A stretch of DNA of 64,000 nt from Cellulomonas sp. S1-8 (lineage in GTDB: Bacteria; Actinomycetota; Actinomycetes; Actinomycetales; Cellulomonadaceae), in NCBI RefSeq assembly GCF_026184235.1, contig NZ_CP110806.1:2604001-2668000 (forward strand), given 5' to 3'. Below are positions 1-8,643 of the stretch, piece after piece. A program made the translations under genes and the position numbers. Every line of letters starts with the position of its first letter. The first letter of the stretch is position 1. The notes under the pieces are model-generated. The model was given only the letters and a program-made list of their open reading frames with translations. It had not been told where the DNA came from and ran no database searches.

Positions 1-477
1 CACGCCGGACGGGCGCGCGGCCGCGACGGCCTCGCGGACGATCGCCGCGAACAGGTCGCGCTTCCAGGGCAGCACGGCGCCCCCGCCGCGGCGCGTCACC
101 TTGGGCACGGGGCAGCCGAAGTTGAGGTCGACGTGGTCCGCGCGGTCCTCCTCCACGAGCAGGCGCACGGCGGCGCCCACGGTGGCGGGGTCGACGCCGT
201 AGACCTGCACCGAGCGCGGGACCTCGTCGGGCTCGAACGCGATGATGCGGAACGACTCGGGGCTGCGCTCGACCAGCGCACGGCTGGTGAGCATCTCCGC
301 GACGTACAGGCCCGCGCCGGACTCGCGGCACAGGCGCCGGAACGCGGCGTTGGTGATGCCGGCCATCGGCGCGAGGACGACGGGCGTGTCGACGGTGATC
401 GGACCGATGCGCAGCGGCGGCAGCGTCGGCGTCGCGCCCGGGACGGGCGCGGCGGGGGTGGCGGTCGACGGGTGCAC
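1..477 (-). CDS. dusB: tRNA-dihydrouridine synthase, DusB-like (3' end outside window)
   Basis: FMN-dependent enzyme that reduces uridine to dihydrouridine in tRNA. About 159 codons are present; the C-terminal part lies beyond base 1. Two family signatures are visible: the FMN-site strand APMAGITN at residues 36-43, and NFGCPVPKVTRRGGG, whose Cys (residue 122) matches the catalytic Cys of Dus enzymes. I chose the GTG at 477 because it gives a short Thr/Pro/Ala-rich leader before the first conserved strand. No close Shine-Dalgarno sequence is obvious, so the start is the uncertain part. The gene is divergent from the ArsR gene to its right. The family is clear; DusB over other Dus subfamilies rests on motif similarity only. 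Confidence 0.9.
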   Translation of the reverse strand, partial: MHPSTATPAAPVPGATPTLPPLRIGPITVDTPVVLAPMAGITNAAFRRLCRESGAGLYVAEMLTSRALVERSPESFRIIAFEPDEVPRSVQVYGVDPATVGAAVRLLVEEDRADHVDLNFGCPVPKVTRRGGGAVLPWKRDLFAAIVREAVAAARPSGV

Positions 478-534
478 GCCACCAGTGTCCCCCACGGAGA
501 TCCGATCCGGACTTGTCTATGCCTTGCCAGACAT

Positions 535-550
535 ATGCCGCGTGCGGCAT
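535..550. promoter_or_regulatory. Perfect 16-bp palindrome upstream of ArsR gene, candidate operator
   Basis: ATGCCGC-GT-GCGGCAT has perfect 7-bp arms and ends 9 bases before the ArsR start codon. A looser TGTCT/AGACA repeat lies at 514-533. Position and symmetry fit an autoregulatory ArsR operator in the divergent dusB/arsR intergenic region. Function is inferred. Confidence 0.5.
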
Positions 551-559
551 GCTGAAGTC

Positions 560-892
560 ATGAGCATCGACGTCTTCGAGGTCGTCGCCGAACCACGGCG
601 TCGGCAGATCCTCGACGAGCTGCGCGGCGGCGAACGGTCCGTCGGCGACCTCGTCGACCGGCTCGGTCTCGCGCAGCCCGCCGTCTCCAAGCACCTGCGC
701 ACGCTGCGCACCGCCGGCCTCGTCGAGGTCCGCCCCGACGCCCAGCGCCGCTGGTACCGCCTGCGCCCCGCGCCGCTGGCCGAGCTCGACGCCTGGCTCA
801 CGCCCTACCGCGCGACGTGGGCCGACCGCCTCGACACCCTCGGCACCTACCTCGACACCCTGCCCGCCGACCCACCCCTGGAGGACTCATGA
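560..892 (+). CDS. ArsR/SmtB-family winged-helix transcriptional regulator
   Basis: A 110-residue DNA-binding protein. The winged helix spans roughly residues 5-80: EPRRRQILDEL opens the domain, and AQPAVSKHLRTLRTAGLVEV is the recognition helix plus the start of the wing. The metal-site cysteines of SmtB/ArsR sensors are absent. This fits the metal-independent ArsR subgroup that is commonly paired with AHSA1/SRPBCC genes, as here. The stop overlaps the start of the next gene (ATGA), so the two are probably translated together. The ligand is unknown. A palindrome 9 bases upstream of the ATG is a plausible self-operator. Confidence 0.9.
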   Translation: MSIDVFEVVAEPRRRQILDELRGGERSVGDLVDRLGLAQPAVSKHLRTLRTAGLVEVRPDAQRRWYRLRPAPLAELDAWLTPYRATWADRLDTLGTYLDTLPADPPLEDS

Positions 893-1425
893 CCACCGAC
901 CAGCCCCTGGGCACCGTGCTGCACGACGGCGAGCGCCGCGGCCTGCGGTACGTCCGCACCTACCCCCACCCGCTCGACGCCGTGTGGCGTGCGGTCACCG
1001 AGTCGCAGCACCTGCGGCACTGGATGCCCGCCGACCTCGTCGGTGAACGCCGCGTCGGCGCCCCGGTCGAGCTGCCGTTCTGGCCCGAGCACGTCGAGCG
1101 CTACGGCATCGAGGAGCCCGTCCTGCACGGCACCATCGAGGCGTGGGACCCGCCGACGCGCGCGTCGTGGACCTGGGGCGGCGACGTCCTGCTGTTCGAG
1201 CTCGACGAGACCGACGACGGCACGCGGCTGACGTTCACCACGTGGCTCGAGATCCCCGACGCGGACGCCCCGGGGATCGTCGAGACCGGCTCCGGGTACC
1301 ACCTGTGCCTCGACCTGCTCGAGGACGTCCTCGCCGGGCGGCCGCAGCCGACCGGCAGCATCCCGGACGACGTCGAGAAGAGCATGCGTGCGCGGTACGT
1401 GGCGGCGATGGGCGCCGAGCTCTGA
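889..1425 (+). CDS. SRPBCC/AHSA1-domain protein
   Basis: A 178-residue single-domain protein of the START-like SRPBCC fold (activator of Hsp90 ATPase homologue 1 type). The usual opening strand is RTYPHPLDAVWRAVTE at residues 23-38, followed by LRHWMPADL. The core TWGGDVLLFELDE and the strand RLTFTTWL match this fold, which forms a hydrophobic ligand cavity. It overlaps the ArsR gene by 4 bases, a recurrent ArsR-AHSA1 pairing in actinobacteria. Ligand and role are not known from sequence. Confidence 0.85.
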   Translation: MTTDQPLGTVLHDGERRGLRYVRTYPHPLDAVWRAVTESQHLRHWMPADLVGERRVGAPVELPFWPEHVERYGIEEPVLHGTIEAWDPPTRASWTWGGDVLLFELDETDDGTRLTFTTWLEIPDADAPGIVETGSGYHLCLDLLEDVLAGRPQPTGSIPDDVEKSMRARYVAAMGAEL

Positions 1426-1444
1426 GCCGGTGAGCGTCGCGCGA

Positions 1445-2012
1445 TCAGCTGATCCACCGGTCCAACCACGCGACCGCTCGTGCCGCCGACGGGCGATGTG
1501 CCGCCTCGACGCCCGCACATCGATCGGCAACGGTCTGTGCGGACACGAGGCCGCTCTGGAGGAGCGCCGAGACGAAGTTGAGATCCTTCTCGCGACCGGC
1601 GCACAGCTTCGCGACGCAGAGATCGTCCTTGTCGAGGCACCAGCCCACGAACTGGGGTACACCGGCAGGCGCCGCCGTGTTGCGGTTCTGGACCTTGACC
1701 AGGCGGTGTCGCCATCCGTCCGGCAGGATGCACGTGGTCATGTCGACGCCGTCGATGCTGAAGCCGTGCAGCTGCTCGAACGCCGAGAACTCCCCCAGCG
1801 ACGCCCTCGATGAGGTCGGCGAGGCGGGTCACCTCCACCGGGTCCTCGGCGATCGGGAGCACGTCGATCTCGACGGACATCGTCGCATCGACCGGGAGAT
1901 CCTGATCGCCGTACGTCCCCAGGATCGACTGGGACCCAACGACGATCACCTCGGAGTGTCCGATGATCTGGCACGCGGTGCGGATCGCGTGCTCCAGGTC
2001 TGCGCGGCGCAT
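1445..2012 (-). pseudogene. DUF6036-like nucleotidyltransferase, frameshifted
   Basis: Reading from ATG 2012, the protein begins as a nucleotidyltransferase-fold protein: VVGSQSILG followed by SVEIDVLPI, the G-S...D/E-x-D pattern. It leaves frame after LADLIEGVAG. The correct continuation (EFSAFEQLHGFSIDGVDMTT, then LPDGWRHRLVK...WCLDKDDLCVAKL, ending WLDRWIS) lies in another frame and runs to a stop at 1445. Removing one base from the CCCCC run at 1792-1796 joins the two halves exactly, so the break is a 1-base homopolymer insertion, real or a sequencing error. The start overlaps the stop of the upstream XRE gene (TGATG). Together they look like a toxin-antitoxin-type pair; activity is unproven. 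Confidence 0.75.
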
Positions 2013-2530
2013 CAGATCGCTCGCGCGAGCACGAGCGAACGCTGCTCCAGGGAGAGCAGACCCCCGAGCGGCGAGACCTCACGCATCTCGATGGAGTCAC
2101 GGTCGAGGCCCGTCAGCACCTTCCGGATCCCCCGCACGTCGCCGCGGTCGAGCATCTCCGTCCAGCGGTCGAGATTGCGGACGTGCGGCTGACCGGTGAC
2201 CCGCTGCCGAAGGCGCTCGAGGTTGCCGCGCACCGTCGGGAGCCACTCGGGGAGTGTCGAGCCGCTCAGGGACGACGACAGCTGCCGGTGCAGGAGCCAG
2301 GAACGCCGCTCGGAGCGCGTCAACGAGGGCAGGACGGGCCGACGCACGACCTCGAGCCGGTAGCCCATGCACGAGAGCAGGTCGTCGAGCTTCTCGTCGC
2401 TGAGGTCGACCTTGCCCGACAAGAACTGACTGATGCTCGGCTGGTGGACTCCGCTCAGACGCGACAGCTCGGACTGGGTGGTGCGCGTCGTGCGCATCAC
2501 CTCGTCGAGGACCATCAGGCGTGAGGTCAT
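2012..2530 (-). CDS. XRE-family helix-turn-helix protein, probable antitoxin/autoregulator
   Basis: A 172-residue protein with an N-terminal XRE HTH (TQSELSRLSGVHQPSISQFL, about residues 18-37, then SGKVDLSDEKLDDLL). The C-terminal half is a helical region of unknown function rich in Arg and Glu. Its stop overlaps the start of the downstream nucleotidyltransferase, which is the normal antitoxin-first layout of toxin-antitoxin and abortive-infection modules. A perfect 8-bp inverted repeat lies 9 bases upstream of the ATG, as expected for autorepression. The pair sits between unrelated genes and its codon use looks less GC-biased than its surroundings, suggesting acquisition by transfer. Confidence 0.8.
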   Translation of the reverse strand: MTSRLMVLDEVMRTTRTTQSELSRLSGVHQPSISQFLSGKVDLSDEKLDDLLSCMGYRLEVVRRPVLPSLTRSERRSWLLHRQLSSSLSGSTLPEWLPTVRGNLERLRQRVTGQPHVRNLDRWTEMLDRGDVRGIRKVLTGLDRDSIEMREVSPLGGLLSLEQRSLVLARAI

Positions 2531-2538
2531 CTGCTGAT

Positions 2539-2557
2539 TATAGCAAATGTTGCTATA
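2539..2557 (-). promoter_or_regulatory. Inverted repeat TATAGCAA-ATG-TTGCTATA, candidate XRE operator
   Basis: Perfect 8-bp arms separated by 3 bases, an AT-rich island in very GC-rich DNA, 9 bases upstream of the XRE start codon. TATAGC-type segments could also serve as the -10 box, so binding would block the promoter. Confidence 0.65.
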
Positions 2558-2602
2558 GGCCGCTTTCGGCAGCCCTCGTGCAGCCCGTAGTACCGTCCGC
2601 GC

Positions 2603-3265
2603 GTGACCGACGCTCCCCCGACCCCGCCCGGTACGACCCGCATCGACTTCCGTCGCGGGGTCACCCCGCTGCTCGTGGGCGCGTTCCTGCTGTGTGCGGC
2701 GCTGACCGTGCTGTGCGTGATCCCGCTGGTCCGCCCCGAGGTCCTGGAGGACAACGACGCGAGCACCCTCGTCGTCGCCCGCGTGGTGCTGGGCGTCGGG
2801 GCGCTGCTGTTCGGTGCGATCACCGTCGGCGGCGCACTGACCCTGCGGACCCTGCGCCGCCCTGCCGGGTTGCTGGTCGACCACGACGGCATCGACTGGT
2901 GGCAGGGTCACGACCGCGTCCGGCTCGCGCGCTGGGACGAGCTCGGCGCCGTCGCCGTGACGTACCAGCGCAAGCCCGCAGCGCCGAGCCTCGGAGCGAT
3001 GGCGGCGGACAGGCTCGTCGGCCACCAGGGCTGGGCGCTCGAGCTCTGGACGCACACCCCGGTCCTCGACGGACGCCACCGCCGCCTGCTGACCGTCCCG
3101 GCGGACCCCGCCCCCGTCACCGGTCTGCCGCAGGTCCGCCGACGGCTCTACCTCACGCCGTCGGCGGACCTCGCCCACGAGCTCGCCGCCGCGGTCTCCG
3201 CGCACGCCCCGCACCTGTGGGCGGGCACCCTGCAGCGACCGTGGAACCCCGTCGCCGGCAGCTGA
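2603..3265 (+). CDS. Hypothetical membrane protein, two N-terminal transmembrane segments
   Basis: A 220-residue protein I cannot assign to a named family. Two hydrophobic segments (about residues 22-45 and 56-82) form a hairpin. They are followed by a soluble cytoplasmic-type domain of about 135 residues with strands such as LLVDHDGIDWWQG and RLARWDELGAVAV, reminiscent of the PH-like domains of small actinobacterial membrane proteins. The GTG start is preceded by TAGTAC at 2588-2593, nine bases away, so the transcript may be leaderless. It is divergent from the XRE/nucleotidyltransferase pair. Confidence 0.7.
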   Translation: MTDAPPTPPGTTRIDFRRGVTPLLVGAFLLCAALTVLCVIPLVRPEVLEDNDASTLVVARVVLGVGALLFGAITVGGALTLRTLRRPAGLLVDHDGIDWWQGHDRVRLARWDELGAVAVTYQRKPAAPSLGAMAADRLVGHQGWALELWTHTPVLDGRHRRLLTVPADPAPVTGLPQVRRRLYLTPSADLAHELAAAVSAHAPHLWAGTLQRPWNPVAGS

Positions 3266-3296
3266 CGACCGCGACGCGCGGCCCCGCAGGCTCGCG

Positions 3297-4685
<1,389 letters not shown>

Positions 4686-4807
4686 GGTGGATCTCCTGGG
4701 TCGAGGAAGCCCGCGGCTGGGTGCCGCGGGGCACAACCTGCCCAGGTTACGCGGTCGGTCGCACGCCGACCGACCGCGGAGCGCTCTCGGCTTCAGGGGT
4801 GCCCGTG

Positions 4808-4844
4808 TTGACAACGGTTCTCGCGGGACTGAGAATCGGTCTCA
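4808..4844 (+). promoter_or_regulatory. znuABC promoter with two Zur-like boxes, leaderless start
   Basis: TTGACA (4808-4813), a 17-base spacer and GAGAAT (4831-4836) form a strong promoter. Transcription would start at or next to the znuA ATG (4844). Two 15-bp near-palindromes, TGACAACGGTTCTCG (4809-4823) and TGAGAATCGGTCTCA (4830-4844), overlap the -35 and the -10/start. They resemble the actinobacterial Zur consensus TGAAAATGATTTTCA, so zinc-loaded Zur should repress. No zur gene lies in the window. Confidence 0.7.
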
Positions 4845-5785
4845 TGTCCAGCTCGCCCCGCCGTCCCGCCGTCCTCGCCGCCGCGCTCGTCGCGCCGGTG
4901 CTCGCGCTGACCGCCTGCGCCTCGGCCTCCTCCGGCGCCGACGACGGCGCCGTGCAGGTGCTCGCGTCGTTCTACCCCCTGCAGATGGTGGCGCAGGAGG
5001 TCGGTGGGGACCGCGTCGAGATCAGCTCCCTGACGCCGCCGGGAGCCGAGCCGCACGACGTCGAGCTCTCCCCCGCGCAGGTCGCGTCCCTCGGCTCCGC
5101 CCAGCTCGTCGTCTACCTGTCGGGCTTCCAGCCCGCCGTCGACGACGCGGTCGCCCAGGCGACCCCCGCGCACGTCGTCGACGCGGCGGACGTCGCGGAC
5201 CTCGAGACCACCGAGGACGAGCACGCCGGCGAGCAGGCCCAGGGTGCGGACGACGAGCACGGCCACGACGGGCTCGACCCGCACTTCTGGCTCGACCCGA
5301 CGCGCATGCCGGCCGTCGCCGACGCCGTCGCCGACGCGCTCGCCGAGATCGACCCCGACGGCGCCGCGACGTTCCGCACCAACGCCGCCGCGCTCGGGGA
5401 CCGCTTCACCGAGCTCGACGAGACGTACGCGGCCACCCTGGCCACGTGCGAGCGCCGCGTCTTCGTCACGTCGCACGAGGCGTTCGGCTACCTCGCCCAG
5501 CGGTACGACCTCGAGCAGGTCGGCATCTCCGGTGTCGACCCCGAGACCGAGCCGTCGCCCGCCCGCCTCCGCGAGGTCGGCGAGCTGGCCCGGACCGAGG
5601 GGGTCACCACGATCTTCTTCGAGACGCTCGTCTCGCCCAAGGTCTCCCAGACCCTCGCCCAGGACCTGGGGCTCACGACCGCCGTGCTCGACCCCGTCGA
5701 GGGCCTCACGGACGACGCGCAGGACTACTTCTCGATCGCCGAGGCGAACCTCGAGACGCTGCGCGTGGCATTGTCCTGCTCGTGA
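4844..5785 (+). CDS. znuA: Zinc ABC transporter substrate-binding lipoprotein
   Basis: A 313-residue cluster A-I metal-binding lipoprotein that captures Zn2+ outside the membrane and hands it to ZnuB. The signal peptide ends at lipobox LTAC with Cys25 for lipidation. The fold signature VLASFYPLQMVAQEVGGD follows, then the first ligand region (PHDVELSP), an acidic His-rich loop (EDEHAGEQ...DDEHGHDGLDPHFWLDP) and SHEAFGYLAQRY. The His-rich loop favours zinc over manganese. Its stop overlaps the start of znuC (GTGA). The start is fixed by the promoter geometry and the signal peptide. Confidence 0.93.
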   Translation: MSSSPRRPAVLAAALVAPVLALTACASASSGADDGAVQVLASFYPLQMVAQEVGGDRVEISSLTPPGAEPHDVELSPAQVASLGSAQLVVYLSGFQPAVDDAVAQATPAHVVDAADVADLETTEDEHAGEQAQGADDEHGHDGLDPHFWLDPTRMPAVADAVADALAEIDPDGAATFRTNAAALGDRFTELDETYAATLATCERRVFVTSHEAFGYLAQRYDLEQVGISGVDPETEPSPARLREVGELARTEGVTTIFFETLVSPKVSQTLAQDLGLTTAVLDPVEGLTDDAQDYFSIAEANLETLRVALSCS

Positions 5786-6552
5786 ACGCGATCGAGGCCG
5801 CCGACGTCCACGTGACGCTCGGGGGTCAGCCCATCGTCCGTGGTGTCGACCTGACGGTGCCCGGCGGCCAGGTCCTGGCGCTGCTGGGCGCCAACGGGTC
5901 CGGCAAGTCGACCCTGGTGCGTGCGCTGCTCGGCGTCGTCCCGATCGCCGCGGGCACCGTCCGCCTGCTCGGCGCACCGCTCGGACGCGCCGTGCCGTGG
6001 GAGCGCGTCGGGTACGTCCCGCAGCGGATGGCCACCGCGGGCGGAGTCCCGGCGACGGCCCTCGAGGTCGTCGTGTCGGGCCTGCTGCACGGTCGGCGCC
6101 TGCGCGCCCCGCGCGACCGGCGCGCCCGCGCCACGACGGCCCTCGAGGCGCTCGGCGTCGCGGACCTGCGCGACGCGCGCGTGCAGGACCTCTCCGGAGG
6201 GCAGCAGCAGCGCGTCCTCATCGCCCGGGCCCTGGTGCGCGAGCCCGCGCTGCTCGTCCTGGACGAGCCCACGTCCGGCATCGACCTGCCCACGCAGGGA
6301 TCGTTCGTCACCGCGCTGTCGGGGCTGCGCGACGCAGGCACCACGGTCGTGGTGATCTTGCACGAGATCGGTCCGTTCGCCCCGCTGATCGACCGCTCGG
6401 TCGTGCTGCGGCACGGCCGCGTCGTGCACGACGGACCACCCCCGCCCGCGCGCGGCGAGCACGGTGACGAGGGCCACGACCACATGCACCCGCACGCCGA
6501 CCCCGAACCCCCGTCCGACGGCCCGGACCTCACCCTCGAGGTGACCCGATGA
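5782..6552 (+). CDS. znuC: Zinc ABC transporter ATP-binding protein with His-rich tail
   Basis: A 256-residue ATPase energising zinc import. Walker A is GANGSGKST (about residues 36-44), the signature is LSGGQQQRVLIARAL and Walker B is LLVLDEPTSGID, with the switch His in VVILHEIG. The C-terminal 35 residues are unusual: GEHGDEGHDHMHPHADPEP is rich in His and acidic residues and lies after the last conserved strand, where it could bind zinc. It overlaps znuA by 4 bases and znuB by 4 bases, so the three genes form one operon. Confidence 0.94.
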   Translation: MNAIEAADVHVTLGGQPIVRGVDLTVPGGQVLALLGANGSGKSTLVRALLGVVPIAAGTVRLLGAPLGRAVPWERVGYVPQRMATAGGVPATALEVVVSGLLHGRRLRAPRDRRARATTALEALGVADLRDARVQDLSGGQQQRVLIARALVREPALLVLDEPTSGIDLPTQGSFVTALSGLRDAGTTVVVILHEIGPFAPLIDRSVVLRHGRVVHDGPPPPARGEHGDEGHDHMHPHADPEPPSDGPDLTLEVTR

Positions 6553-7517
6553 CCGGCTGGGACGAGGTCCTGACCCTCCTGGGCTCGCCCCTGATGCAGC
6601 GGGCGCTCGTCGCGGCCGTGCTCGTGGGGGCGGCGGCACCCGTCGTGGGCACGTTCCTTGTCCAGCGGCGGATGGCCCTCATGGGCGACGGCATCGGCCA
6701 CGTCGCCCTCACCGGCGTCGCGCTCGGCTGGCTGGTCGGCAGCTGGGCCGCCGTGTCACCGGTCGACGCGCTCGCCGTGCCCGGGGCCGTCGTGGCCGCG
6801 GTCGTCGGGTCGGTCGTCATCGAGCTCGTCCGCGAGCGCGGCCGCACGAGCGGGGACCTGGCCCTGGCCATCATGTTCTACGGCGGCATCGCCGGCGGCG
6901 TGCTCCTGATCAAGGTCGCCGGTGGCACCAACGCGAACCTCATGAGCTACCTTTTCGGGTCGATCTCGACCGTGTCGAACGGGGACCTGGCCTGGACGGC
7001 TGCGCTGGCCGTGCTGGTGCTGACCGTCGGGGTCGGCCTGCGCTGGGCGCTGTTCGCGGTGAGCCACGACGAGGAGTTCGCGCGCGCGAGCGGGCTGCCG
7101 GTCCGCGCGCTGTCGATGATCGTCGCGACGCTCGCCGCCCTGACGGTGACGATCTCGATGCGGGTCGTCGGCCTGCTGCTCGTCAGCGCGTTGATGATCG
7201 TGCCCGTCGCGGTGGCCCAGATCTTCGCGCGGTCCTTCGGCCGCACCATGATCGTGGCGAGCGCGATCGGCGTCACGGTCAGCGTCGTCGGGCTCGTCAT
7301 CACGTACTGGAACGACGTGCCCCCGGGGGCGACGATCGTCGTCCTCGCGATCGCGCTGTACGCGGCGGCGGCCGTGGTCCAGCCCCTGCTCGCGCGACGG
7401 CACGCGACACGCGACCCGCACCCCGACGTCTCCGACGACGTCCTTGTCCCCACGACCGACCCGGGCTGCGACGACGACACCCCCGACGCCGTGCGTCCCC
7501 GGACCTTCGGCAGGTAA
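6549..7517 (+). CDS. znuB: Zinc ABC transporter permease
   Basis: A 322-residue ABC-3 family integral membrane protein with about eight to nine hydrophobic segments. Family features are LVQRRMALMGDGIGHVALTGVALG (residues about 37-60), the ATPase-contact region after FAVSHDEEFARASGLPVRAL, and the later VGLLLVSALMIVPVAVAQI. The C-terminal 40 residues are hydrophilic and acidic. It overlaps znuC by 4 bases and ends the operon. Confidence 0.94.
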   Translation: MTGWDEVLTLLGSPLMQRALVAAVLVGAAAPVVGTFLVQRRMALMGDGIGHVALTGVALGWLVGSWAAVSPVDALAVPGAVVAAVVGSVVIELVRERGRTSGDLALAIMFYGGIAGGVLLIKVAGGTNANLMSYLFGSISTVSNGDLAWTAALAVLVLTVGVGLRWALFAVSHDEEFARASGLPVRALSMIVATLAALTVTISMRVVGLLLVSALMIVPVAVAQIFARSFGRTMIVASAIGVTVSVVGLVITYWNDVPPGATIVVLAIALYAAAAVVQPLLARRHATRDPHPDVSDDVLVPTTDPGCDDDTPDAVRPRTFGR

Positions 7518-7548
7518 GGGCACCCTGCGCCCGGCGTACCATCGGGCG

Positions 7549-8145
7549 GTGACGTCGACGGAGCTGCTCGCCGGCTACGGCCTCGACGGTCTGCCCGTCG
7601 TGGCCGCGCTGCTGTGCCTCTTCGGCATCGTCCTGGTCCGCTCGCACCTGACCTACTGGGCGGGTCGCGGGGTCGCGCGCGGCGCGCGCTACGAGGGCGA
7701 GCACCGGCACGGCCCGCGGTGGTGGCAGCGCACGGTGGAGCGCACCGCCCGACTCGCCTCGACCCCGTCGGCGCGCACCGGCGTCGCGCTCGTCCACCGC
7801 GTCGGACCCCTCGCCGTGACCCTCGCCTACGTCACCGTCGGGATCCAGACCGCCGTGTTCGCGGGCGCCGGCATGCTCCGGATGCCCTACCTGCGCTTCA
7901 CGCTCGCGTCGATCCCCGGCGCCGCCCTGTGGGCGGTCATCTGGGGGACGGTGGGTCTCGGCGCCGTCTGGGGTGCGCTCGCCCTCGCGGCGGGCTCCCC
8001 CTGGGGGCTCGTCGGTGTCGTCGGCGTCGCCGCGCTCGTCGCGGCCGTCGTCGTCACGGTCACGCGCCGGCGGCGCCGCGCCGAGCCGCACCTCGCGGTG
8101 CCGGCGCGGGCGGACGACCTCTCCGCCGCCCCCGAGCACCGCTGA
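7549..8145 (+). CDS. DedA/VTT-domain-like membrane protein
   Basis: A 198-residue integral membrane protein. The strongest match to the DedA (SNARE-associated/VTT) family is the segment AGAGMLRMPYLRFTLASIPGAALWA (residues about 104-128), equivalent to the conserved G-x-x-R-M-P-x-x-x-F...G-x-x-x-W stretch. DedA proteins are implicated in membrane homeostasis and undecaprenyl-phosphate recycling, and uppS lies a short way downstream. The N-terminal half is shorter than in typical DedA. GTG 7549 is preceded by TACCAT (7536-7541), suggesting a leaderless transcript. A short 15-bp tandem repeat begins at the stop codon. Confidence 0.65.
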   Translation: MTSTELLAGYGLDGLPVVAALLCLFGIVLVRSHLTYWAGRGVARGARYEGEHRHGPRWWQRTVERTARLASTPSARTGVALVHRVGPLAVTLAYVTVGIQTAVFAGAGMLRMPYLRFTLASIPGAALWAVIWGTVGLGAVWGALALAAGSPWGLVGVVGVAALVAAVVVTVTRRRRRAEPHLAVPARADDLSAAPEHR

Positions 8146-8212
8146 CCCCGGCAGCACCGAGCCCTCCAGCACCGCGCCCTCCAGGACCGAGCCCTCCAGC
8201 GCTGACCCCGAC
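8135..8212. repeat. 15-bp tandem repeat, three copies plus degenerate edges
   Basis: Units at 8153-8167, 8168-8182 and 8183-8197 read AGCACCGAGCCCTCC with one or two substitutions. Degenerate units flank them at 8135-8152 and 8198-8212. The array starts across the stop codon of the DedA-like gene and ends 30 bases before the convergent VOC gene. No function is evident. Confidence 0.75.
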
Positions 8213-8241
8213 AACGCCGCACGCCGCGACGTGCGACGTCG

Positions 8242-8601
8242 TCACGCTGTGTGCGTCGGCGACACGCAGAACTGGTTGCCGTGCGGGTCGGCGAGCACCG
8301 TCCACGCGAACCCGTCAGCGAGTCCGTGCTCCGCGACGCGGGTCGCACCCGACGCGAGGAACCGCTCGACCCACGCCGCCGGGTCGTCCACCCCGAGGTC
8401 GACGTGCACCCGGTTCTTGCCGGGCGTCGGGTCGTCCACGCGCTGGAAGCCCAGCGCGGGCCGGCCCTGCTCGGTGGGCAGCACCATGACGAAGTCGTCG
8501 TCGTACGCCTCGACCTGCCCGCCGCTGTGGCCCGCCCACCAGGCCGCGAGGGCGCGGGCGTCGTGCGTGTCGAAGGTCACCATGTTCACCGTCAGTCCCA
8601 T
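8242..8601 (-). CDS. VOC-family (glyoxalase/bleomycin-resistance fold) protein
   Basis: A 119-residue protein with the two beta-alpha-beta-beta-beta repeats of the VOC superfamily. It opens with GLTVNMVTFDTHDARALAAWWA and ends its second repeat with VLADPHGNQFCV, the usual D-P-x-G-N-x-F/W strand. NRVHVDLGVDDPAAWVERF forms the central repeat start. Substrate is unknown; many actinobacterial members have no assigned reaction. ATG 8601 gives the normal N-terminus, and an upstream GTG would add 10 unconserved residues. Confidence 0.85.
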   Translation of the reverse strand: MGLTVNMVTFDTHDARALAAWWAGHSGGQVEAYDDDFVMVLPTEQGRPALGFQRVDDPTPGKNRVHVDLGVDDPAAWVERFLASGATRVAEHGLADGFAWTVLADPHGNQFCVSPTHTA

Positions 8602-8643
8602 GGCACGCAACGTACGCGGGACCACCGACAACCCGGCCCCGCG

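Noticed and set aside
4686..4749. Hairpin in the glyS leader as a possible T-box riboswitch
   Set aside because: Only one 7-bp hairpin in a short leader; no T-box sequence, specifier loop or terminator is present.
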